From assembly GCA_958496175.1 (NCBI GenBank), contig OY292277.1:41365050-41429049 (forward strand): DNA of 64,000 bases, in the 5' to 3' direction. The translations under genes were made by a program, and so were the position numbers. Below are positions 36,116 through 48,499 of the stretch, in pieces. The notes under the pieces were generated by a model that was not told the DNA's origin, did not search any database, and saw only the letters and a list, made by a program, of their open reading frames with translations. How positions within the stretch are numbered: the stretch's first letter is position 1; every line of letters begins with the position of its first letter. This stretch comes from Sisyra terminalis (Eukaryota; Arthropoda; Insecta; Neuroptera; Sisyridae).

Positions 36116-38559
36116 AAAACTATAAATTATATAGAAATCAATATGCCTGTATTGATACTGACAGTATTACTGATCGTTGTATGGTAAGCTTAAGTCTTGA
36201 ACTTTGATGAACTGTGGAACCTTTGAAAACACCTCCGAATCCGAAAGTTTGTTCAAAAGTTATTGTTTTTTTTCATTTCTGGTTTCTAAAGGCATCAACT
36301 ATTCTTTTTTAAATTTTGGTTTAATCTAACTTTTCTTTGGTCTTATTTAAATACAATTTTTTTACGTACATATTGCTTTCTGGATGGATATTTACAAAAT
36401 TGCATTTTCTAACCACGTAGAAGTAGAAAAAAGAAATAAAAATAATTTCTATTTATTATTTCATTTTATGCATATTTATTCTATTATTGCTATATATTCA
36501 TTACGTAGTTAATAAAACCCTTGATTCCTTTTCCATGGAAAGCCTGGAAGTTTGAAAGAAGTAAAAAAACTTTTACTGAACTCTGGAACTTCAATTTGTG
36601 GTAGAAGATTATGAAAAGAACGTCGCCACTAATGATTGTTAATACAATATTTAAAGAATATAATTATTAATAGTGTTGCTTAAAATAAAGTGAATTTAGT
36701 TAATGATCATTGGAAAATTAAATATCAACCAAAAATTTTATTATTCTTTATGTCATGTCGGAAGACGCCTTAAGATTTTACGTCAATCAATTTACTTCAA
36801 TTAGTTTTATATTCATCTTTTCAATTACGCAAAGACTAAGCATAAATGTATTTACACATTCTTGTAAAATTATCACTATATTGTTGAGATTGTCAATATA
36901 GATTTACTGTGAATTTTTGATTTCCACTTATTGTGGAGTATTCCACGTCTAATCGACCATTTCTAACCCTCATCCTTTTCAACATTCCTGAAAGTTTCAA
37001 ATATAATACTTTTTCATAAAAAAATAATTTAATATTTATTGTGATTAGTACTTTGGATTATCAGATTTATATTGTCGCAAGTAGATTCAAATTGAAGCAC
37101 TCCAAACACTATATATCTACAAGAATGGAATGATAGTTGCCTAGATTTGTTTTCAACGATCGAATACCAAAGAATGATATGGTAAAAGAAATGGAGGGGA
37201 AATAGTATGTTTTTATCTCATAATATGCAAAATATTTTTTTTTGAGACAGAAAATTCTTTTACACGTGCTCTTGGCTTTACTAAAACCCATTTTTGGGTA
37301 ACCTTACCAAGGACGAATATCTTACTAAAATTTGAAGAAAATGGATTGCCATTGGCTAATTTTTGATAAATGAACGTCATCACATCCTGTTGTGATCTAA
37401 TTAATTCCACATTTATATTTAACTTCCTCCAAACTGCCTTTTTTAAAAGGGTAATGATTATTAAGATTTTAGATTTATAAGATTTCCGTTACTTGAAAAG
37501 TATTATCTGGATCACCATAAAATTTGAATTCAAAATCTACTGATGACATAACAATTAATACTCATATATCTTAGCTCATATATCGAAATCATTCCAAAAA
37601 AATGGTTTAAAAATTACTTTTTTACTACGGTTTTTCCATATTCATAAATCAATGCAAGATGCTGCAAAATTGTCCCAACAAAACGATCGTAAAATGTATT
37701 TATATCAAATGTATTATGTAACTTGACTTGCATAATAGACCAGTGTTTCCTAAGGTGGGTCAGACGTTACAACGGCTTCTTCATAATTTAACTTAACTAA
37801 ATAGCGATTTTTGGTATTTAAAAGTATATCTATAAATGTAATTTTAGTTAGATTTAGTAGCACAAAATAGAAAATACTGGGATAAACTGTTGTTCCCAAA
37901 CCAACTTCGTAAAAATACAATGTTTAAAAAAAGGTTTGGGTGAGTTTTACATAAATTGAAATCCAGGAAAAATGTAAGGCAAATAATGATAATTTTATGA
38001 CTTCTAAAGAAAAGAGTGGATTACTCGAATTGGTAAATCTTTTCAGAGAAAAGCAGTGCTGAAAGATGTAGTAGCCTTGTGGAAAACTAAATTTACTATA
38101 AGGCAATCAAGAGTACCTATACTACCTTAAGACTCTTAATACCTTAAAAGTATGGCTTACTTCTTTACATCAATTATACGGACTTTATGGATTTATAGGG
38201 ACTATTATTAATAATTCCTGGACGACCGAGTTTAACTCGGTTTGAAATTTCATTCAAATATTTTTCGGCTATGTGAAAGTGTTAGATATACAAATGAAAG
38301 ATATTTAACACGTATAAAGACCAATAATTATTATTATTTATTTCAGTTATTAAAATTGACTATGGAGATATTACTTTTAAAAAAAAAAACCTTAAAGCTG
38401 AAGTCCACAATATCAAAAAATAACGTTTTGACAATGTAACTCGAAAATAGATTGTTTTTTTTTTTATAAAAATATTTGACTGATACATATTTGAATAACA
38501 ATTGAAACCAATTGTTATATATTAGTCAATAATGATACCAGAATAGACTATATTCATTA

Positions 38560-38765
38560 TGCACACACATCAACAGATGGCGCGCGAAAAAAAAAATTTT
38601 TATCCGTTTTTCGTGGAAATTTGCGTTTTTTAACAGAAGACAACTTAACAGATATACTTTAAATACAAAATTCTATGTATTTTCAAATTATCATCAAAAT
38701 CATTACAGCCGTTTTCAAAAATCAAAACACATACATACAAGAATAGCTCGTTTAATATATAAGAT
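38560..38765 (+). mobile_element. Possible 3' end of a non-LTR retroposon
   Basis: The phrases ATCAAAATCATTACAGCCG, TTTTCAAAAATCAAAACAC and CTCGTTTAATATATAAGAT resemble the conserved 3' ends of insect RTE/CR1-type retroposons and their derivatives. No coding part is present. Assigned by phrase resemblance only. Confidence 0.3.
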
Positions 38766-40429
38766 TGGGACAATAAATCCTGTTATCCTATTTATTTCCA
38801 AATATTGTTCAAATTAATTTTAAAGATTTTATAATGTTATGTCGTAAAACTCAATCAGTAATTTATACTTTATATTATTGAAAATAAAACAAAATACTTA
38901 CCAATGTCTGTATTTGATGAAGTAATTATTTTTAATGTGATTCTAAATTTTAATTAAAATATTTGGCAACACAAATTAAAATCATATCTAGGCTGACACT
39001 TTTTTCTAAGTGGTAGTTGTATCACTTCTATAGAATGTTAGATTTAGAGAGTTTGAATATCATTTTAATGTTTTTAATTTTGCATTTATTTTCTCATATT
39101 TACATTTCTGAAAGCAAAACCGGAAGTGAAATGAAAATGATATTTTTGTTTTAAGCAATTATTCGTTTAAAATTGACTTTTGTTTGAAAAAAAATTATTC
39201 TTATTGTTGAATTTAAATTGAAAAATGAATATTCAATATGAATAACATGTATTAAAAGTAAGTCAAAATTGATGGAAAAATCTAAATTTTATGGAAAGTT
39301 TCATTCAAATCCATAAAATTGCTTAAAATACATTGAAATTTAGTTTGAATCGCATAATTATTTTAGATTTTTATGATAAAACAATATTAAAGAACGAAAC
39401 AAACATATTTTATCGAAAAGAACTTGATATTTTTCTTGATCTTTATTATTAAAAAAAAAAATTAAAAACATAACGAAAAAAATCATTAATTCATTAGATA
39501 AAAACACATTGTAAAAATATTTTGTTAGCAAAAAAAATCACTATCAATGTAAAACTAGGTTTTTCTGATAAGTAAAAGCCGTCACGTCCGAAAATTTTTT
39601 TGCGCTCAACAATGAAATGTTTTGATATATACGATTATCATTTTTACAAATATTTAAGTATATTTCTTTTGGTAAGTACAAAGTCGACGTAAAAGCCAAA
39701 ATTTCAAGCCACTATTCTCTATCTTTGTTCATTTCATTGAAGAAGTGATTGTTACGAAAACTATGTTGAAAATATTGATATGTATGAAAAGGACGTACAT
39801 ATTTGTTTCTTTCAATAAATCATTAATTATATTTATTTTTTCAATAACTTTTGAATAAAATCAGAAATTCTCAACCAACTTATTTGCTTTTATTCACAGC
39901 AAAATGTTTACTTTTCTTGATTTTTAGCATTTGAATTAGGTGCCACGGTATTCCTTAACAGTTTTTGAAATAATTTTAAATTTTCATGTCTTAAAAAAAC
40001 TTACCTCAATAATAGATCTCATTTCATATCCTGCCAATATAAATTAAATATGAACTAATTAGAAATAATATAATAAATAAGTTAATTTTTTGACAAAAGC
40101 ATCGCTACATCCATTTTGTCAAATATAGTAATTTTTTTTTGATAAAAATACAAACTCCAATTTGTTCCTTAAGAAATAAATTATTAACTATTGTTATTTA
40201 AGCGTAAATACACAAAATACCTAATGTCTTTTTTTTGCATTATTTAAATTCGCTTCAACTTCTCAGGTTATTAGCGACTATAGGACATAGTGTAAACTAT
40301 GCCCACTACAATATATAGTACGTATACATTTAGCGTTTTAAATCTATAATTAATAACTTAAGTAGTTCTATTGCCAATACTAATGTATGTATATGATATC
40401 TAATAATAGTTATATAAATAGGGGGGAAC

Positions 40430-40560
40430 CAACAGTAGTAACAATAACAGTAGCAATAGCAATAGAAGTAATATAGTAATAGCAATCATAACTTTAACAG
40501 TAAGCATAAATATTATAGTAAAAATCAGATTATAGTAGTAGACAACATTAACAACAACAA
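40430..40560 (+). repeat. Degenerate AAC/AGT trinucleotide-type tract
   Basis: Imperfect runs of AACAGTAGTAACAATAACAG, AGCAATAGCAATAGAAG and AACAACAACAATAATG. This is simple sequence with no coding frame of length. Confidence 0.5.
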
Positions 40561-42275
40561 TAATGATTATGTTTTGAAAGTTGCAAAAATATGAAAATAT
40601 AAAAATTATAAAGTTAAACTGCCATTAAAATGAATTTTTATTGTAATGGCACTGCTATGGTATAATATTGGGAAGGCTTAAAGTACTTGATACAGAAGTT
40701 ACCACTATTAAAAAAAAGAAAATTACAATTTGTACTATTTATAAAGATTTTATAAGTACCTACTACAAAAACAAGCATTTTATATAGACATTTTCAGTTT
40801 AAAAAGAAAATACAATGTAGTCTTACAGGTGAAAATTTCGGTACAGATTAAGAAGATATTGTGTTACGTTAGAAACCAAGTAATATCAGCTCATGTCATG
40901 AAACATCAACTAAAACTATTTTATCGGTTATAATAATTTAATTTATCTTATTATAGGTATTCATACATAATTACTTTATTCCTCTCTATTTCATTGATAT
41001 TCAGTTTGCAGTGGCTTCACTGTATTATTATCAAATACTGCAATGTAAACCTATAATTTCTATATGGTTTTGGAAATTTTATTTTTTTCAAATAAGATCT
41101 TTGAAGCCATGTATTACATCAAAAAAAATAGTTTTGTAGGAAATAAAAAATAATATATGTGGTCAACAATAATAATTAGGTAGTTACTATAAAAAAAAGT
41201 TTAATTGCAATCAGTTTTCAATATATGAATAACCTTATATGTAATTTATATTGCTTTAACACACCTACTGTGTAAGTAACACACCTATTGAGAATGCTTC
41301 TTATTTTATTTAAATTTTTAGTTTTTCCTAAAAATTGAGAAAATTGAAATTCAATTTTTATTAAAGCTCTTTGGGTAAACAGTTCAATATGTTTGATTTG
41401 CACGGATTTCCTTCTAAAGTGTGTAATTTAAAATTCAAAATGTTCTTTTTTTCTGCCTTAAGAAATTAAATTCCCGTGTGTTTGAACTTTTTCTTCAAGG
41501 CCAAATATTTAAAGTTTTGGTACTTTATTTTTTTAATTTGATCGATATTTTGTTTCCTCTCTCATCTTATCGTATCCTCTTCTTTAACTTTTCTTGATTG
41601 CTTCAGTTTTCCTTGTAAAATATCCAATATAAACTCTTTTTCCTTTCACCATATGAAACATTCAATTGGCATTTCTACTTGTTTCCACTTTGATAATCAT
41701 TTTTCAATAATCTTTACAATACTTCTAAGTTTGTGATTCAATTTATCCATTTGATTTTCAAAATTATTCTTTAGCTCTAAATTTTAAAACTCTTTTAATA
41801 TTTCTTTTTCTTAAGATCAAATTTATAATTATTATATTGTATTAATTAATCGATATTTTGTTAATTAATATATTATAATATACAAAGTTACCAAAAAGAA
41901 GAAGATAAAAAGAAAATCCTAAAATCTAGTGGTATGTGTTATTTGTGTCCATCGTGCTTCAGTAATTATAGAAGTTTACAGTAAAGCAAATAAAAATATA
42001 AATTAATTGGGCATTAATTTAATCAAGTACAATATTTCTTTCGGAATACTGATTTTTTGGGTACGTTGATTTATATATGAACTTCGTTAGATTATTAAAT
42101 GAAACCAGAATTAAAACTATAAAAAATGGTGACATTTATCTATAATATTTTTTTTTAATTTTGTTAGTTTAAAATCATAAATTGTTTTATCTTTTTCTTT
42201 AAAAGTTATGTTTTATCATTACGTAGGTACTTTTTAAATTGACCGATAAGAGTCACGCATAAAAAATGAAGATAC

Positions 42276-42309
42276 CTGAAGAAGTCAGTGATCTTCATAA
42301 AACGTTGTA
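42276..42309 (+). ncRNA. Hammerhead-ribozyme-like motif (degenerate)
   Basis: CTGAAGA fits CUGANGA and is followed by AGTCAGTGATCTTCAT and AAAACGTTGTA, which matches the GAAACGTTGTAC tail of the 1.4-1.6 kb copies. The stem II is poor and the GAAA box has become TAAAA, so it is likely a dead copy. Confidence 0.35.
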
Positions 42310-43372
42310 ATTAAAATTTTAAATTTAGAGCATTTTAAAATCAAATCGTCTTAATGGACATTTCGCATTATCAAATTAAATTTTCTGGAAATTATTTGTA
42401 AGAGTCGATGAATAGTTGAATAAATACACATCTTTAATTAACCTCCGATTATTTTGTGGAGAAAAAATATCTTAAATTTTTTCATCTCATAAAAATTCGT
42501 CTAAACACTTTTACAAAAGAGGAAACAATACCACAACCTAGTGTTCCAATGCAGGTCTTAGGAAAATTCCAGCTGGGATGAATCACCCCGTTGGTAAATA
42601 CACGTATAAAGAAAATTTGTTAATGACAAATTTTACCCGAATCAAAAGGGTAAAGGAAATTCTGTATCCACTCAAAAATAAAAGAAAAACTTTTGTACAT
42701 TTGAAAATAAAAACTTAAACTGATTTTTCCGGAAAACAAAAATCCTGAATTCTTTAATACTCCAACTAGAAGGTATACACCAAGACTACTAAGTCCCACT
42801 TTGGTATCTTTGATGATATATTTACCTTTAAGTTAGCCAGGCTATAGCCTATAACAGTGAAATTTTGAAATGCGGAAAATATTTTTCATTTAACCGTCAA
42901 ATTTAAATTCACCATTAAACTTATTTCGTACCATTTTTAGGTTTGTGAAAAATATATCTTGCTTTTTGCATATATATTGGCATCCAGATTAGGCATAAAT
43001 TCATTCATATATAGTAGTATCGTGTGTAGTACCTTATGGCAGTTAAACTATTACAATAAATTCTCGTTTTGGCCATCATATTATTTATTACCATCTATTG
43101 AAACTATTAGAATACTTTTATTACATAGGACAGTAGTAGATATAATACTTGAAGAAAGTCAATAGTCGTCCTTCCAAAAAAAAGGACCTAATTTATATTA
43201 TAAAATCTGAAGAAAAAAATGTATCAAAAATGTTGAGATTCTCTGGTAAAGTTTGACAAAGAGCTCGGTTTATCCCAGGGACATCTTTTAGGACAACTAT
43301 TTTAGCAATTATAAGCACCTTGCTCGTCTGGGGCCAACGGCAACCCGATTCGTCAATCTCGTATTCTCCTCT

Positions 43373-43406
43373 ATATAAAGGAATTAAAGCCAAATTTTTA
43401 AGTCAG
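43373..43406 (+). promoter_or_regulatory. TATA box and initiator for the 43.5-kb gene
   Basis: CTATATAAAGG at about 43372-43382 is followed by GTCAGTCAC at about 43400-43408, an insect-type initiator (TCAGTC) at the normal distance. The ATG lies 60 bp further on. Confidence 0.6.
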
Positions 43407-43466
43407 TCACAAATCTTCGTTTGTAACTATTTTACTAACAACAAAAACATTATCACAACCTCCAAA

Positions 43467-44462
43467 ATGTTCCGGTTTGCTGTGAGTAATCAATTGAATA
43501 TTCATACAATTTTCCTTAATCGCCTCTTACAAAATCTTAACATCAAATTAAAAAAACTACTTGATAAATGGAAAACAAAATAAAATGTTATTATTTTTTT
43601 ACGTTTGAATATTTTATCATCACTGATCATTAATTTTATATTATTAATAACAATTGTTTAATTATCTTAAATGCTTGTTGGACATTATATATATATATAT
43701 ATATATGTACATTTTTTTTCGGCAAATTACTAAAATTATCACCTTTGTTGAGAACACATAAAGAAAATTTTCCATCGTTAAAACCTGGATATTCCAAAGC
43801 AATATTATAACACTTTTTTTAGATAAATCATGATAAAACTTAATTTAAAACAATCTTGAGACGTTTAACCTTAACTAATTAGAACAATTTTCTTAAATTA
43901 AGCTATTTGCTTTGTTTTTTAAACATGATTTAGTCAAAAGATCTGATCATTTTATTAAGTAATCAATAGCACACAAATTTTGGAAAAAAACGTTTAAATC
44001 TTGTTTTCCCAAAGTTTCAAAATCCTTTTCATTATTATCATGAAAACAAGTTGCATAAGAATTAATAAAATAGTTCTAAAGTAATTAATTAATCAATTTT
44101 GGTTCCTTCCTTGAAAGTTTATGATTTAAATAATAAATCAACCCTTAGTTTTTTCAACGCTCTTTTCTTTTGGATTTCAGTTTCTTTTGTTGTGCCTTAT
44201 TGTTGCCGTAGCCTACGCAGTTCCTGATCGGTATTCCCGAACTGGTGGATACGACAATTATGGTCACGAAAGTGGATATGGCCAAGGAGGCCACGGAGGA
44301 CACCATGGAGGTCAATTTGGACATGAACAACTTGGCCATGGTGGTCATGGACAACAAGGATTCAATCAAGGAGGTCATCATGGTGGATTCAACCAAGGAG
44401 GACATCATGGAGGATTCAACCAAGGTGGCCACGGTGGACATCATGGACGTCGAGGATATTAA
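43467..44462 (+). CDS. Small secreted Gly/His-rich protein ending in Arg-Gly-Tyr (family member 3)
   Basis: Two exons separated by a 699-bp intron: 43467-43481 (Met-Phe-Arg-Phe-Ala, donor GTGAGT) and 44181-44462 (acceptor TTTCAG); 98 residues. The joined signal peptide is MFRFAFLLLCLIVAVAYA, followed by VPDRYSRTGGYDNYGHES. The body repeats GGHHGGFNQ and ends GGHHGRRGY. It shares the tiny first exon, signal peptide and final RGY with the genes at 28 kb and 35 kb, though it lacks the PYG motif. The intron contains a (TA)n tract at 43688-43706. Function unknown; a secreted Gly-rich structural or defence peptide is possible. Confidence 0.87.
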
Positions 44463-45419
44463 CAATAAAAGCAATAGTATTTAAAGAAAAATTACCATTT
44501 ATACTTAGAACATATGTAAATATATTTTTGAATTTTAGTAAAAAATAGTTATAAATGTTTGAGTCAATAATTAATATTGAAAACCATTAAAGATTTTTAT
44601 TTTCTATTATGTCGTATTAAATATTTTGTAATTGTTTTTTCTTTGAAAAACCGGTAGGTAAATGATTGGTTTACATTTTATAATACTTAATGATTTATGG
44701 GCTATTAAGTGAACATGCAGAAGACAAAGTCTATGGTTTGGGAAAAATACGCAAGAGATAATTTTTGGAGTTAACATTTTGTCCGATACTTTAGACATAC
44801 CTAATAATTATGGAAATTATTAATAGCCGTGAAAATTTTACTTCTGAAATGTGCTAAGTTATTAAATATTTTATTGCTTTTATTAAAAAATCAACACTAA
44901 ATTTATGATTAAAACTCCGTTTACATTTTTGAGGAAATAAATTTAAACACTTTCCTTGAAAATTTTTTGAGTTTATTATTTTATATATACAAGTTATGCA
45001 ACGTTTATAGAAAAACAGGCAAAGCAAACAGGAAATTTATTGAAACTACTAGTGGCTTTAGGCTTAGTTTGGGCAAGAATCTCTTGTTACTGTTTTATTT
45101 AATTATTGATTTTAAAATATGATAACATAGAAGAAAACCATTAAAAAATAGATTTGTAACAATAATGGCGTTAAAGACGGCAAAACAGTTCTAAAGTTGA
45201 GGGCAGGTATTGATCCAGAAAAAAAAAAGTTGTAAACTTTCCATGCCTGGTTTAAAATAAGTTTTATTAACATTAATATAATTAAAATTTAGTTCAAAAT
45301 TTCCTCCAAATTTCCTTTAATCTTCATCAAAAAAGAAAATTGTGGTTTTTGATGAAAAAATGGCTTTTTGTTTTCTTCTGCATAATTCCAGGTGTAGTTC
45401 TACGCTTGAATTATAATTC
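44463..45419. other. Intergenic, no gene seen
   Basis: 3' flank of the 43.5-kb gene with AT-rich sequence. No feature beyond polyadenylation-like words near 44465. Confidence 0.5.
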
Positions 45420-45785
45420 CTAGAAAAAAATGAATTGATTGATTTTTGATGTGACTACAATACGTAGTAAAAAGGAAAATAATCGTATGGAATTATATAT
45501 TTATGATAGAATCTCATAAAATTAAATAAATCAATTTTTGAAAATCCATTAAATCAATCAACCTCAACCTTTGGAAAATATCAGAATCATACAAATTCGA
45601 TAGTTTTAATTAACAATACATTGTATTATTACTGTAACTGGAGACATCCAAGACCTTATGGGCTACAAATAAGAAGCATTTCTTCATCAAGAGTTCTTCT
45701 TAATCCTAAAAAATAAAATCCAATACAAAGATCATCAAAAGTGCCATTGATTATTTCTAGTTATGGCAGAATTTCGTCTATACTT
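45420..45785 (+). repeat. Direct duplication, copy 1
   Basis: Matches 46943-47310 over about 360 bp, for example AACTGGAGACATCCAAGACC versus AACTGGAGACATCAAAGACC, then CTTATGGGCTACAAAT and CTAGTTATGGCAGAATTTCG in both. Weaker similarity may continue beyond (GACTTTGAAAGACCTAATGG at about 46375 versus a related phrase at about 47540). Copies lie about 1.5 kb apart. No intact coding frame; origin unknown. Confidence 0.7.
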
Positions 45786-46942
45786 TGCACATAATTATCT
45801 TCAGGCTTATCCCCATTCTTCAGACTCCACTTAGCCGCAAGAAAAGAATGGACAAAGATCATATTACTATCTTTCTATTAGCAATTAAAAAGACTGAAGC
45901 CGATCAACTACGTCTAGTCAATAGGGTAAGACTTGTCGCCAAAAGACGAAGTTGCCAAGGGCTGTTTCTGGAAAAAAAAATAATAAATTCAAAATTGGCT
46001 CGAACAATTATCTCTTTACAATTTGCAAAAATATTTCGAAACATATTTAAAGAGTAAAACATTTAAAATTATTGCTCAAACCACGGAGTATACGAGATGG
46101 GAGTTTCATATTACCAAATTGTAAACAAAATTTCACCCCTTGCATTAACGCACAACTAGATAGCTTCCGATTATCATTAATTAGCTAAAATCGCCTTAAT
46201 ATCGATGATGCAATTGGTACGAAGATTCGGTTCGTTAGTTTATTTTTACCTATAAGTGCATTTTTATTAATTCAATTCTAATATGGTTTAATTTTCTCTT
46301 CTGGGACTGTATTTACATCATGGGCTCATTTATTTACGAATTAAATTTAAAACAAAGTAGATGCAACGTTACTAGACTTTGAAAGACCTAATGGGACTTC
46401 AGCAATTATTTCTATGTATCAACAATGGAATCGGTTCTCCATAGCTCAATTGATAATAGTACTACTAAGTATTTTATCTATAAATTCTTCGAATATAGTA
46501 TACTAATTGGAGATTGTATTTGTGTTTTTAGCGAAAGTTAACTAACTCGAAAAATAAATAATAGTTTCACAAGTTTCAATTTGCTATAACTTCTTTTATT
46601 TCCATATTTTTTTGCAAATACAAATGTGAAATTGAATAAATATAATGAACGGTCTGTTTCATTCATTTATAAAGAATTATAAATATAACTTCTTAGAATA
46701 TATTATTGTTGAAATTAATTGTTAGAATTTTGTACACTACATTGTTTGCTTCAATAAAGGTTATTAATGGAAATACTTCTTTCAAATTCCAACTCGCAAA
46801 CAATGAATTTGTTTGTTTAAAATTTAGTAATAAAAAAACGATAATTTTTTAAATAATGAATTCAACCATTGATGAATTATTTGAATTAAATTGCTTGTTT
46901 AAAATTATTGATTCTTGTAATTTGTACTTCAAATTAATGATT

Positions 46943-47310
46943 GTAAAAATGAATTGATTGATTCTTGATGTGACACCGATACCGTGGTAAAAGGGAAAAT
47001 AATCATAAAAAATGATATATTTGTGGTAGAACCTTATAAACTTAAATAAATCAACCTTTGGAAATCAATTAAATCAACCAACCCGAACCTTTAGGAAATT
47101 TTAGAATCAGACTAATTCGATAGTTTTGATTATCAATAAATTGAATTATTGCTGTAACTGGAGACATCAAAGACCTTATGGGCTACAAATTAGAAACGTA
47201 CTTCATAAAGGGTTCTTCTTAATCCTTAAAAATAAAACCCATTACAAATATCATCGAAAGTGCCATTCAATATTTCTAGTTATGGCAGAATTTCGTCTAT
47301 ACTTTCGTCT
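46943..47310 (+). repeat. Direct duplication, copy 2
   Basis: Second copy of the 45420-45785 unit with the same order of phrases and roughly four-fifths identity by eye. The short open frame at 47126-47323 lies in it and is not conserved in copy 1. Confidence 0.7.
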
Positions 47311-48039
47311 TTACTCTGTGTAATAATTAAACATAGATATTTATTTAATTTTTGGGTTCATGTTCCTTTTAGAACCATCAATTATGCCAATGTTACAATT
47401 TTCGCTTTGTTTTTAAGTTTAATTCGCTAATGAAAATTTAGTCACAAAAGAAAACATTATATGATTTTAGAAAAGATTTAACAAAAAAAAATCGCAAATA
47501 GAATAAACAACAAAGTAAACAATACAACGTTGCTAAATTTGACGGTTCTAATAGGACATGAGCCAATTTTTCCAGAACAATTACTCAATGGGGGCCAACA
47601 ACAGAATACAATACTCTGGAGAATCAATTGATTCCCGGTAGATTTCTAGTTTTCGAAAAAAAAAGGATTGGCCATCAATAAAGGATTCAATATACAAGGA
47701 TATTATTTTGTATTTGGTCAAGTTATCTGGTCAATAAGTTATATCAGATCAACTAATATTTGGTCAATAAGTTATACTCATTAATACTCGAAAATTATGA
47801 AATTTTACCATTGAATTTCAAGCATAATTAAATTGAACAAATTTAAACGAATTAGATTGTATAAATGCATTATTCTCATTACACTATGTATAGTGTATAC
47901 TGTATAGTAATGGTTCTGAAAATTAACTAGACTTCGATCTATCAAGCCTCTTAGTTACCTTGGAGAAAAGAAGACATTCCTAGTTACTGGAAATGGTAGT
48001 AGTATTACAAATTAATACTTTCTTTTTTTATTAATGGCT

Positions 48040-48120
48040 AATATTATCAGTGGTGAATCGCTCATTAAGGCCCAATCAATATTCGCTCGCGACCCACTGG
48101 TGGGCCGCACCTCACAATTT
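48040..48120 (+). mobile_element. hAT-like terminal fragment
   Basis: CAGTGGTGAATCGCTCATTA followed by GCGACCCACTGGTGGGCCGC is typical of hAT terminal regions and clearly more GC-rich than its surroundings. No second end was found. Confidence 0.35.
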
Positions 48121-48168
48121 GGGGAATAATGTTTTATTGTATAGTAACGTGACGTCTCAAAACTGTAT

Positions 48169-48478
48169 TTAGTTCACGTTTTTCATTTTTTTAATTTCTT
48201 TTGGAAATAAATAATCACTTTCACACTTAACAACCACTTTTTTATTACACTTGTATACAATTTTTATTACACAATTACACTTGTCAAAACAATCACTCAA
48301 ATGACAATAATCGAAATCACAATAATTATCGCTTTGTTGTAACGAAAATTCACAACTGAACTTCAATACAGAACTGTCTCTTAGCTTGAACTGAGCGCCT
48401 TATATACCCGCAACCCAACATTCTAGAATGTACTCCAATGTTCACTAATGTTCTATCACTTTCTAGACGTTTCTCGAA
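48169..48478 (-). promoter_or_regulatory. Orphan heat-shock-type promoter and leader
   Basis: On the minus strand, in order: TTCGAGAA and TCTAGAA (heat-shock-element units within 48461-48478), a proximal perfect TTCTAGAA at 48421-48428, TATATAAG at 48399-48406, an initiator-like ACAGTT near 48372-48377, and a roughly 190-bp leader with repeated AAGTG words like hsp70 leaders. The first ATG (48184-48186) opens only five codons before TAA. No Hsp coding sequence follows. This looks like the promoter of a lost or relocated heat-shock gene, or of a heat-responsive noncoding RNA or element. Confidence 0.45.
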
Positions 48479-48499
48479 TAATCTATATGTGCATTCTCA

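Larger units (their letters stand above)
36116..43371. other. Intergenic, 7.3 kb, no gene seen
   Basis: Contains a short palindrome CCGAGTTTAACTCGG at 38227-38241, a possible retroposon tail at 38560-38765, a simple-sequence stretch at 40430-40560 and a hammerhead-like motif at 42276-42309. A minus-strand frame at 37213-37410 has a protein-like look but no recognisable domain and is broken on both sides. Confidence 0.5.

Noticed and set aside
37213..37410. Minus-strand frame with protein-like composition (MELIRSQQDVMTFIYQ start)
   Set aside because: No domain recognised, no continuation on either side and no splice sites; possibly an old transposon fragment but not supportable.
43688..43706. 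CRISPR-like or other regular array
   Set aside because: Only a simple (TA)n microsatellite; the same holds for 33003-33020.
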